Part shown: positions 1 to 6,825 of the stretch, in pieces
Numbering within the stretch: the first letter of the stretch is position 1
Layout of the letters: every line of letters begins with the position of its first letter
DNA from: Pseudomonadota bacterium
GTDB taxonomy: Bacteria; Pseudomonadota; Gammaproteobacteria; SZUA-229
DNA length: 6,825 bases
Assembly: GCA_015222965.1 (NCBI GenBank)
Contig: JADFWF010000082.1
Span: 1 to 6,825, forward strand
Direction: 5' to 3'
Notes under the pieces: model-generated
Databases searched by the model: none
What the model saw: the letters and a program-made list of their open reading frames with translations, nothing else
What the model was told of the DNA's origin: nothing
Made by a program: the position numbers and the translations under genes

Positions 1-65
1 GTTTGGCTAGCAAGGTCATAGATTGCCTTTGCATAAGGCCGTGCTGCTGTTGTGAAATCTGCCAT
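1..65 (-). CDS. atpH: ATP synthase F1 delta subunit (partial, N-terminus only)
   Basis: The delta subunit sits on top of the F1 head and joins it to the b-subunit stalk. Only the first 21 complete codons are visible; the window edge cuts the rest. They read MADFTTAARPYAKAIYDLAS and one more residue (Q). This matches the conserved delta-subunit start, where E. coli has an ARPYAKA stretch in the same place. The ATG at 63-65 is preceded by GGAG with 7 nt spacing. The gene begins 24 nt after the atpF stop, the normal position in a gammaproteobacterial atp operon. Identification rests on the short N-terminal match together with the gene order. Confidence 0.93.
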   Translation of the reverse strand, partial: MADFTTAARPYAKAIYDLASQ

Positions 66-89
66 TATGTATCTCCGCTTCCCTGGCCC

Positions 90-560
90 TTAAAGCTGTG
101 CTGCTAGTTCGTTAAGCGAACTTGCATGTGCGTCTTTATCGACTTCACGTTTCAGTACTTTTTCAGCACCTGAAATAGCTAAAACCACAACTTCCTGACG
201 AAGGTGCTCACGAGCACGATTGATTTCCTGTTCGATCTCGGCATCTGCACCCGCTTTGATGCGGTCTGCTTCTGTTCGGGCATCACCTTTTGCATCGTCA
301 ACAATCTCATTCGCACGTTTCTGTGCCTGATTGATGATATCTGATGCCTGACCTTTAGCGTCTTTCAGATACTCAGCTGCTTTTTTCTCAGCCAGTTCCT
401 GTTCGTGTTGACCACGTTCAGCCGCTGCCAGACCATCAGCAATTTTCTTCTGACGTTCTGTTAATGCAGCAACCAGTGGTGGCCACACATACGCATAACA
501 AAACCAGACGAAGATCGCAAAGGTTATCGATTGACCAATCAGCGTTAAATTAATATTCAT
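90..560 (-). CDS. atpF: ATP synthase Fo subunit b
   Basis: This is the peripheral-stalk subunit: a membrane-anchored dimer that holds F1 against the a subunit as the rotor turns. The protein has 156 aa, the same length as E. coli b. Residues about 5-27 form the single membrane helix and contain Cys21 and the VWPP hinge (25-28). Arg36 lies in ERQKKIADGL, as in E. coli. From about residue 35 to 125 the chain is a charged Ala/Lys/Glu-rich helix of the right-handed coiled-coil type. The C-terminus (AISGAEKVLKREVD) is the delta-binding end. The start is preceded by AGG 8 nt upstream of the ATG. It lies 27 nt after atpE and 24 nt before atpH. Nothing is missing or odd. Confidence 0.97.
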   Translation of the reverse strand: MNINLTLIGQSITFAIFVWFCYAYVWPPLVAALTERQKKIADGLAAAERGQHEQELAEKKAAEYLKDAKGQASDIINQAQKRANEIVDDAKGDARTEADRIKAGADAEIEQEINRAREHLRQEVVVLAISGAEKVLKREVDKDAHASSLNELAAQL

Positions 561-587
561 CCGCTTTACCTATTGATGATTATTGTT

Positions 588-2187
<1,600 letters not shown>

Positions 2188-2198
<11 letters not shown>

Positions 2199-2211
2199 AG
2201 TTTTTGTGCAT
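2188..2211 (-). other. Possible 7-codon minicistron overlapping the atpI start
   Basis: An ATG at 2209-2211 opens a frame of seven codons (M H K N Y A T) that ends at a TGA at 2188-2190, inside atpI codons 3-4. It lies in a different frame from atpI. AAGG at 2222-2225 is 10 nt upstream of this ATG, a better distance than from the atpI start. Ribosomes finishing here could reinitiate at the atpI ATG 8 nt back. Such a short frame can easily arise by chance, so this is only a candidate. Confidence 0.2.
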
Positions 2212-2242
2212 TTTCGGCCAACCTTTTTTGCCGATTCAAGGG

Positions 2243-2257
2243 CTGTTCAAAGAACAG
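2243..2257 (-). other. Perfect short hairpin in the atpI 5' leader
   Basis: CTGTTC, a TTT loop and GAACAG form a perfect 6-bp inverted repeat in the transcribed leader downstream of the atp promoter. No T-run follows, so it is not an intrinsic terminator. A second, weaker stem (TCGGC 2230-2234 with GCCGA 2214-2218, 11-nt loop) follows and places AAGG in its loop. The role could be mRNA stability or translation control, or none. Confidence 0.35.
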
Positions 2258-2288
2258 ATACAGCTAGGCGGGGGTAGAATGCGCGCGA

Positions 2289-2318
2289 ATTATATAAGAG
2301 AGTGTTATTAGAGGTCAA
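2289..2318 (-). promoter_or_regulatory. Sigma70 promoter of the atp operon
   Basis: On the minus strand TTGACC (2313-2318) is separated by 18 nt from a perfect TATAAT (2289-2294). This matches 11 of 12 consensus bases with an acceptable spacer. A start site near 2282 would leave a leader of about 84 nt before atpI. The bases between the -10 box and the likely start are TCGCGCG, a GC-rich discriminator of the kind seen at growth-rate-controlled promoters. The position, directly upstream of the first atp gene, fits the main atp operon promoter. Confidence 0.8.
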
Positions 2319-2388
2319 GGAATCAATCTAGCCATAAATAAGTTTTATACCATGAAGCGCTAATATAGGTATTTGTGGCCGCCGGATC

Positions 2389-3255
2389 TCAAGATTCTAT
2401 TTTTTTTAGTATGCCATCTAATACATCGAGGCTGGTATAGGCGATTTCCAGACTGCCTTTGCCATTGGCCTTTTGTTTTATGTGTACCTGCGCGCCCAGA
2501 CGCTCTGTCAACCGCTCTTCCAGCCGGGTTATGTCTGGATCTTTACGGCTGGCTTTAGGTTTTTTTGCCGGTGCGGATATTTTACGGATCAGCGCTTCGG
2601 TTTCCCGTACCGACAGCCCTTTTCTGGCTACATCTTTCGCTACGCTGCTTTGCTCCATGCCATCAATTGCCAGCAGGGCGCGGGCATGACCCATTTCGAT
2701 ATCTCGCATCGCCAGCAGTGTTTTAACGTCCGGGTTTAGGTCCTGCAGACGCAATAAGTTGCTCACCGTTGCGCGTGAACGCGCCACGGTATCAGCAACC
2801 TGCTGGTGCGTCATCTCAAATTCGTCAATCAGGCGTTTTAATGCCGTAGATTCTTCCAGGGGATTCAAATTTTCACGCTGGATATTTTCGATCAGCGAGA
2901 CGGCCGCCGCAGTCTGATCATCAAATGTTTTTATCACTGCTGGAATTTTTGACAGACCTGCTTTTTGCGATGCACGCCAACGGCGCTCACCGGCTACAAT
3001 TTCAAACCTGTTCTGGGATTTTTGCCGAACAACGATAGGCTGTACCACGCCCTGCTGGCCGATAGAATCTGCTAATTCCTGCAACGACTCTTCATCGAAA
3101 TGCTCACGCGGCTGCCATGGTCCTCGCTCGATCAGATCTACATCTATATGGCGCAGCTCTTCATCGCTTTGCGGTTCAATCATTGCTTCAACATCACTGT
3201 TTCCCAGTAATGCGGTCAAACCTCGGCCCAGGCCTTTTTTCTTTTTTGCAACCAT
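2389..3255 (-). CDS. parB: Chromosome partitioning protein ParB (Spo0J family)
   Basis: ParB is a CTP-dependent DNA clamp that loads at parS sites near the origin and works with ParA to segregate the chromosome. The protein has 288 aa, normal for the chromosomal family. The N-terminus is basic (Lys4-Lys7) and carries GLGRGLTALLG (8-18), the ParA-contacting segment. The CTP-binding motifs are GERRWRA (89-95) and ENIQREN (123-129). A helix-turn-helix for parS recognition spans about 149-170 (HQQVADTVARSRATVSNLLR). A Lys-rich linker (228-238) precedes the C-terminal dimerisation domain. The start lies 22 nt after parA and has only a weak AAGG, 10 nt from the ATG. The last codons contain an A8 run. 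No terminator is seen after the stop. Confidence 0.97.
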   Translation of the reverse strand: MVAKKKKGLGRGLTALLGNSDVEAMIEPQSDEELRHIDVDLIERGPWQPREHFDEESLQELADSIGQQGVVQPIVVRQKSQNRFEIVAGERRWRASQKAGLSKIPAVIKTFDDQTAAAVSLIENIQRENLNPLEESTALKRLIDEFEMTHQQVADTVARSRATVSNLLRLQDLNPDVKTLLAMRDIEMGHARALLAIDGMEQSSVAKDVARKGLSVRETEALIRKISAPAKKPKASRKDPDITRLEERLTERLGAQVHIKQKANGKGSLEIAYTSLDVLDGILKKIES

Positions 3256-3277
3256 ATCTTCTAAACCTTAAAATTAT

Positions 3278-4069
3278 TTATGCCGTGGCAGATGCTGCAT
3301 TACTGCGAGATTCACGTCTCAGCATCTCACCAGCGAGCGCCAAATAGGCCAGCGCGCCGCGGGAAGTTTTCTCATATAAAAGTGCCGGCAGACCATAACT
3401 GGGCGCTTCGGCAAGGCGGACATTCCGTGGCACGATAGTGCGATACACGCGGTCCCCAAAATGCTCGATCAGTTGTGCCGAGACATCATTTGACAACGTA
3501 TTGCGCGGATCAAACATGGTGCGCAGCAGACCTTCGATCTTCAGCTCAGGGTTCACGGATGAGCGGACCTGGTTGATGGTATCCATCAAAGCGGTAAGCC
3601 CTTCGAGCGCATAATATTCGCACTGCATGGGTATGATTACACCATCAGAAGCCACCAGCGCATTCAGCGTCAGCATGTTCAATGCCGGCGGGCAATCGAT
3701 CAAGACATAATCGTATTCATCGACGATTGACGCGATGCTTTTTTTAAGGCGCTGCTCGGCATTGTCGGCACGCATTAGATCGACTTCGGCAGCGGTCATA
3801 TCAGCATTGGAAGGCAACAGGTCAATACCAACATTTTCGATATGATGTACCACCTTATGGGCATCAACCCCATCGAGCAGGCAGTCACAAAAAGTCAGTT
3901 CCAGGGCATTTTTATCAACGCCGACACCCATGGTAGCGTTGCCTTGCGGATCAAGATCAATCAGCAAAACTTTGCGTTTGGTCGCCGCCAGTGAGGCCGC
4001 AAGGTTAACGCTGGTAGTCGTTTTACCGACGCCGCCTTTCTGGTTTGCTAATGCGAGAATTCGTGACAT
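3278..4069 (-). CDS. parA: Chromosome partitioning ATPase ParA (Soj family)
   Basis: ParA is a deviant-Walker ATPase that binds nucleoid DNA as an ATP dimer and is released by ParB, moving the ParB-parS complex. The protein has 263 aa without an N-terminal helix-turn-helix, as in the chromosomal Soj type rather than the long plasmid type. The deviant Walker A motif KGGVGKTT spans 11-18 with signature Lys11. DLDPQGNA (38-45) contains Asp40 of the A' motif, and the Walker B motif is YVLIDCPP (121-128, Asp125). Near the C-terminus PRNVRLAEAPSYG (214-226) is a family signature. The gene starts 27 nt after rsmG with a weak ribosome site and precedes parB by 22 nt, consistent with one transcript. 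Confidence 0.97.
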   Translation of the reverse strand: MSRILALANQKGGVGKTTTSVNLAASLAATKRKVLLIDLDPQGNATMGVGVDKNALELTFCDCLLDGVDAHKVVHHIENVGIDLLPSNADMTAAEVDLMRADNAEQRLKKSIASIVDEYDYVLIDCPPALNMLTLNALVASDGVIIPMQCEYYALEGLTALMDTINQVRSSVNPELKIEGLLRTMFDPRNTLSNDVSAQLIEHFGDRVYRTIVPRNVRLAEAPSYGLPALLYEKTSRGALAYLALAGEMLRRESRSNAASATA

Positions 4070-4096
4070 GTATCTTTATAAGGTGTTTTATTTAAG

Positions 4097-4732
4097 TTAG
4101 ATCTTCTTTATTTCCAGCAAATGCCTTTCCGCATCCAGACCGTATACCTCGAGAGCGTGTGTCTCAACGAGTTCATACTGACGGCTGCTTATATCGGTGT
4201 CCAGTTTACCCTGCATGATCAATAACCGGGTTGCCTCGTTTTGCAAATGTGCGGTACTGCTTAAAATATCATCAGTCGAGGCATAGGCACGGGCAGTAAT
4301 CACATCGAAGTATATCCTATGTCCATCGATAACGGGTTGATAATCTTCTACTCGCTGGTGGATAACCTCTACATTATCCAGCTTTAATTCGATTTTTGCC
4401 TGGGTTAAAAACCGGGTTTTTTTGCCATTGGTATCGATCAGCACGAATTTTTTATTCGGCGAGGTAATCGCAAAAGGGATTCCCGGCAGACCGGCACCAC
4501 TGCCGACATCCAGCACCGTATGGCCCTCGAGGTAAGGCTGCACTACCAGGCTATCGAGCAGATGTTTACTGACCATTTCTTCAACATCACGGATAGCGGT
4601 CAGATTGAAAGTCTTGTTCCAGCGCGCGATCAACTGTATGTAATGCACCAGCTTTTGCTGAACTTCAACAGAATAATGCAGCCCCATCTGTCTGAGGCCG
4701 TGTTCTAGTTGTTGGCGTAAGGGTTCTTTCAC
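4097..4732 (-). CDS. rsmG: 16S rRNA (guanine-527-N7) methyltransferase RsmG
   Basis: RsmG uses S-adenosylmethionine to methylate N7 of G527 in the 530 loop of 16S rRNA; in other bacteria its loss gives low-level streptomycin resistance. The protein has 211 aa, the usual length. Motifs are WNKTFNLTAIRD (38-49), HLLDSL (57-62), the SAM-binding glycine loop VLDVGSGAGLPGIP (73-86), LIDTNGKKTRFL (98-109) and TARAYAS (146-152) with the conserved Arg148. The start is GTG at 4730-4732. An in-frame stop lies four codons upstream, and the first downstream ATG (codon 16) would remove N-terminal sequence the family normally has. The Shine-Dalgarno sequence is weak (GGAT). The older name is gidB. Confidence 0.96.
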   Translation of the reverse strand: MKEPLRQQLEHGLRQMGLHYSVEVQQKLVHYIQLIARWNKTFNLTAIRDVEEMVSKHLLDSLVVQPYLEGHTVLDVGSGAGLPGIPFAITSPNKKFVLIDTNGKKTRFLTQAKIELKLDNVEVIHQRVEDYQPVIDGHRIYFDVITARAYASTDDILSSTAHLQNEATRLLIMQGKLDTDISSRQYELVETHALEVYGLDAERHLLEIKKI

Positions 4733-4753
4733 AAAATATCCGTATTAATTATT

Positions 4754-4769
4754 AACTGCGAAAGCAGTT
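4754..4769. other. Perfect hairpin between mnmG and rsmG
   Basis: AACTGC and GCAGTT form a perfect 6-bp inverted repeat with a 4-nt loop in the 59-nt gap. Read on the plus strand the loop is GAAA (GNRA type) and is followed by CTTTTC. On the minus strand, the one transcribed from mnmG, the loop is TTTC and no U-run follows. It is therefore not a convincing terminator for mnmG. It may mark an mRNA processing or stability element between the two genes. Confidence 0.35.
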
Positions 4770-4791
4770 CTTTTCAGTATTATGACGCAAT

Positions 4792-6690
4792 CTAGCTTTT
4801 AGCTTTCTTTAGATGGACCATCAATAGAGAGATGGCCGCAGGCGTGACACCCGGTATCCGTCCTGCCTGACCGATAGTTTCTGGACGATGATCACTGAGC
4901 TTCTGCTGTGCCTCGGCAGATAGTCCTCGCACTTTCGCATAATCGATGATATTTGGGATACTGGTCTGCTGATGACGCTTGGCTTTATCTATCTCATCTT
5001 GCTGGCGGTTCAGGTAGCCGGAGTATTTTGCCTGTATCTCAACCTGCTCAGCAACACTTTTTGTAACGCCCTCTCCTTCACCGATGATTTCAGTTAACGA
5101 TGCATAATCGATTTCCGGGCGGCGCAATAGATCAGCCGCTTTATAGTTGCGTGTTAGAGGATGCTTTATCCCATCTTTGGCTAATTTTTCAGAGAATGCG
5201 ACGCCCTCTTTCGACTCTGGCTGTACGTTCACCTCACTTAAACGCTGCTGCTCTTTTTCGACGGCCTCACGTTTCTCTGAAAATTGCTGCCAGTGCTGGT
5301 CACTGATCAGCCCCATTTCTCGGGCAACTTCTGTTAATCGTAGATCGGCATTGTCTTCACGCAAGATCAAACGATACTCTGCGCGAGAAGTAAACATCCG
5401 GTAGGGCTCCTGTGTACCAAGCGTAACCAGGTCATCGACCAGCACCCCGACATAAGCCATATCACGTGTTGGCAGCCATGCTTCTTTTTGCTGCACTTTG
5501 CGGGCGGCATTAAGCGCTGCTAGCAGACCTTGCGCGGCAGCTTCTTCATAACCGGTGGTGCCGTTTATCTGCCCGGCAAAAAATAGGCCGTTAATATATT
5601 TAGTTTCTAAAGAAGCTTTTAGATCGCGCGGATCAAAGAAGTCATATTCGATCGCGTAACCCGGGCGTGTGATATGCGCCCGCTCAAAACCTTTCATCGA
5701 TCGCACAAATTCATACTGCATATCAAAAGGCAGGCTTGTCGAGATGCCGTTTGGATATACTTCATTGGTAGTTAAGCCTTCCGGTTCTATAAAGATCTGG
5801 TGAGAGGTTTTATCGGCAAAACGCACCACTTTATCTTCGATCGAAGGGCAGTAGCGGGGGCCAACGCCTTCGATTACCCCGCTATACATAGGCGAACGAT
5901 GTAACCCTTCACGGATGATGTCGTGCGTTTTTTCATTGGTATGGGTGATATGACAACTGACCTGCCGGGGATGATCTTCTGCTTTACCGGTATATGAAAA
6001 AACGGGTGGTGGTGTATCACCCGGCTGTTCTGCTAATTCAGAATAATCAATCGTGCGGCTATCGATCCTTGGTGGTGTACCTGTTTTTAAACGCTCGACC
6101 CGGAACGGCAGATCACGAAGACGTTGTGCTAAGGCGATGGATGGCGGATCGCCCGCGCGCCCGCCAGAAAAGTTCTTTTCGCCAATATGAATTATACCGT
6201 CTAAAAAAGTACCTACGGTCAAAACGACTGCTTTCGCTTTAAACTTGAGGCCCATCTGTGTAACGACACCGGTAACCTGCTGTTCACCATTTATGGTCTC
6301 AACGATCAGGTCATCAACGGCTTGTTGAAACAATGAGAGCTTGGGCTGATTTTCTAAAACTTCACGAATTGCTGCTTTATACAAAACACGGTCGGCCTGT
6401 GCACGCGTAGCGCGAACGGCTGGACCTTTACGGCTGTTTAAAATACGAAACTGAATACCGCTGAGATCAGCCGCTTTTGCCATGATGCCGCCCATAGCAT
6501 CAATCTCTTTTACCAGGTGGCCTTTGCCGATGCCACCGATAGCCGGGTTACAGCTCATCTGTCCCAGGGTTTCGATGTTGTGCGTCAACAGCAGGGTTTT
6601 TACGCCCATACGAGCAGCCGCCAGCGCGGCCTCAGTGCCCGCATGGCCACCGCCGACAACAATTACATCGAAGGAATCTGAATAAAACAT
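4792..6690 (-). CDS. mnmG: tRNA uridine-5-carboxymethylaminomethyl modification enzyme MnmG
   Basis: MnmG is an FAD enzyme that, with the GTPase MnmE, adds the (carboxymethyl)aminomethyl group at C5 of wobble uridine 34 in several tRNAs. With the ATG at 6688-6690 the protein has 632 aa (E. coli 629) and begins MFYSDSFDV, aligning with E. coli MFYPDPFDV. A reading frame with a TTG at 6700-6702 would add MSLH, which the family lacks and which would leave almost no leader after the likely promoter, so the ATG is preferred. The FAD dinucleotide motif is GGGHAG (13-18). Catalytic cysteines are Cys47 ([10 protein letters not shown]) and Cys281 ([11 protein letters not shown], first GidA signature). 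The second signature, [17 protein letters not shown], starts at 372. The C-terminal helical part, which binds MnmE, is complete. The older name is gidA. Confidence 0.97.
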   Translation of the reverse strand: MFYSDSFDVIVVGGGHAGTEAALAAARMGVKTLLLTHNIETLGQMSCNPAIGGIGKGHLVKEIDAMGGIMAKAADLSGIQFRILNSRKGPAVRATRAQADRVLYKAAIREVLENQPKLSLFQQAVDDLIVETINGEQQVTGVVTQMGLKFKAKAVVLTVGTFLDGIIHIGEKNFSGGRAGDPPSIALAQRLRDLPFRVERLKTGTPPRIDSRTIDYSELAEQPGDTPPPVFSYTGKAEDHPRQVSCHITHTNEKTHDIIREGLHRSPMYSGVIEGVGPRYCPSIEDKVVRFADKTSHQIFIEPEGLTTNEVYPNGISTSLPFDMQYEFVRSMKGFERAHITRPGYAIEYDFFDPRDLKASLETKYINGLFFAGQINGTTGYEEAAAQGLLAALNAARKVQQKEAWLPTRDMAYVGVLVDDLVTLGTQEPYRMFTSRAEYRLILREDNADLRLTEVAREMGLISDQHWQQFSEKREAVEKEQQRLSEVNVQPESKEGVAFSEKLAKDGIKHPLTRNYKAADLLRRPEIDYASLTEIIGEGEGVTKSVAEQVEIQAKYSGYLNRQQDEIDKAKRHQQTSIPNIIDYAKVRGLSAEAQQKLSDHRPETIGQAGRIPGVTPAAISLLMVHLKKAKS

Positions 6691-6715
6691 GTGTAAACTC
6701 AATAATTAGCCGCCC

Positions 6716-6721
6716 ATTATA
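6716..6721 (-). promoter_or_regulatory. -10 box of the mnmG promoter
   Basis: A perfect TATAAT on the minus strand lies 25 nt upstream of the mnmG ATG. The likely transcription start near 6709 gives a leader of about 19 nt containing TGAG at 6698-6701 as a modest ribosome site. No good -35 box is present: at 17 nt spacing the hexamer is AGCGGC. The seven bases after the -10 box are all G or C (6709-6715). The promoter may depend on an activator, or be weak. Confidence 0.55.
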
Positions 6722-6739
6722 ATACAAATTACTGACGGG

Positions 6740-6759
6740 CCGCTTTTGAGCCTTAGCGG
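6740..6759. repeat. Inverted repeat overlapping the mnmG -35 position
   Basis: CCGCT (6740-6744) and AGCGG (6755-6759) are perfect inverted arms separated by 10 nt, giving arm centres 15 nt apart. The left arm falls on the -35 position of the mnmG promoter. The layout could be a protein-binding site or an RNA stem on a transcript arriving from upstream. No T-run follows on either strand, so a terminator is unlikely. Confidence 0.35.
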
Positions 6760-6793
6760 ACAAAGCGAAAAACAAAATCAAAAGCTTGTTCAC

Positions 6794-6825
6794 CACAGAG
6801 GCACAGAGGACACAGAGGACACAGA
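6794..6825. repeat. Short tandem repeat, CACAGAGG(A) unit, cut by the window edge
   Basis: Four consecutive copies can be read: CACAGAGG (6794-6801), CACAGAGGA (6802-6810), CACAGAGGA (6811-6819) and a partial CACAGA (6820-6825). The first unit is 8 nt and the next two are 9 nt. No open frame runs through it with coding character, and it lies just upstream of the mnmG promoter region. Similar CACAGAGG-type repeats occur between genes in many proteobacterial genomes (general recollection, not searched). Its full length cannot be seen here. Confidence 0.8.

Noticed and set aside
4357..4365. Single DnaA-box-like sequence (TTATCCACC on the minus strand) in rsmG
   Set aside because: It matches 8 of 9 positions but is isolated and lies in coding sequence (Val-Ile-His). 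One near-match in nearly 7 kb is expected by chance, and no cluster or AT-rich unwinding region is visible, so oriC is not in this window.
5459..5472. CACGTG core inside mnmG as a possible parS site
   Set aside because: Only the central hexamer and a few flanking bases match the 16-bp parS consensus; the GAAAC/GTTTC arms are absent. Near-matches around 3310 and 145 are also poor (about 8-9 of 16). No convincing parS was seen in the window.
6700..6702. TTG as the start of mnmG, giving a 636-aa protein
   Set aside because: The ATG 12 nt downstream matches the E. coli MnmG start exactly in position and context, and TTG would lie about 7 nt from the likely transcription start.
6740..6759. The CCGCT/AGCGG inverted repeat as an intrinsic terminator of an upstream gene
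   Set aside because: The stem is only 5 bp with a 10-nt loop and there is no T-run after it on either strand.

Overview
The window is an ordinary stretch of a gammaproteobacterial chromosome. It carries the replication-origin-proximal housekeeping block mnmG-rsmG-parA-parB followed by the start of the F1Fo ATP synthase operon (atpI-atpB-atpE-atpF-atpH). Every gene lies on the minus strand, so transcription runs from the right end of the window to the left. The proteins closely resemble those of E. coli and Pseudomonas: the c subunit has 78 aa, the b subunit 156 aa with Arg36 in the same position as in E. coli, and MnmG has Cys47 in the E. coli position. Enteric bacteria lack parAB between rsmG and atpI. 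The parAB insertion and the long Pseudomonas-like a subunit (298 aa) therefore point to a non-enteric gammaproteobacterium. I cannot name the genus.

Layout from right to left in the direction of transcription. The right edge (6691-6825) is intergenic. It holds a short tandem repeat of a CACAGAGG(A) unit cut by the window end, an inverted repeat, and a TATAAT -10 box for mnmG. mnmG (tRNA wobble uridine modification) is followed after 59 nt containing a small perfect hairpin by rsmG (16S rRNA m7G527 methyltransferase, GTG start). Then come parA and parB (chromosome segregation) with gaps of 27 and 22 nt. A 190-nt intergenic region separates parB from atpI. It contains a near-consensus sigma70 promoter (TTGACC, 18 nt, TATAAT) and a roughly 84-nt leader with two potential hairpins and a possible 7-codon minicistron. 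The atp genes are tightly packed: atpI and atpB overlap by one base (TAATG), atpE has an AT-rich leader with a strong Shine-Dalgarno sequence, and atpF and atpH follow after 27 and 24 nt. atpH is cut after 21 complete codons by the left window edge.

Functionally the window joins translation fidelity (tRNA and rRNA modification), origin segregation and energy conversion, the usual gene neighbourhood of a gammaproteobacterial oriC. I found no mobile element, CRISPR array, tRNA, toxin-antitoxin pair or new system. The points worth a second look are regulatory or compositional: GC-only or nearly GC-only discriminators at both promoters, the atpI leader, the edge repeat, and a local excess of GATC in atpB.
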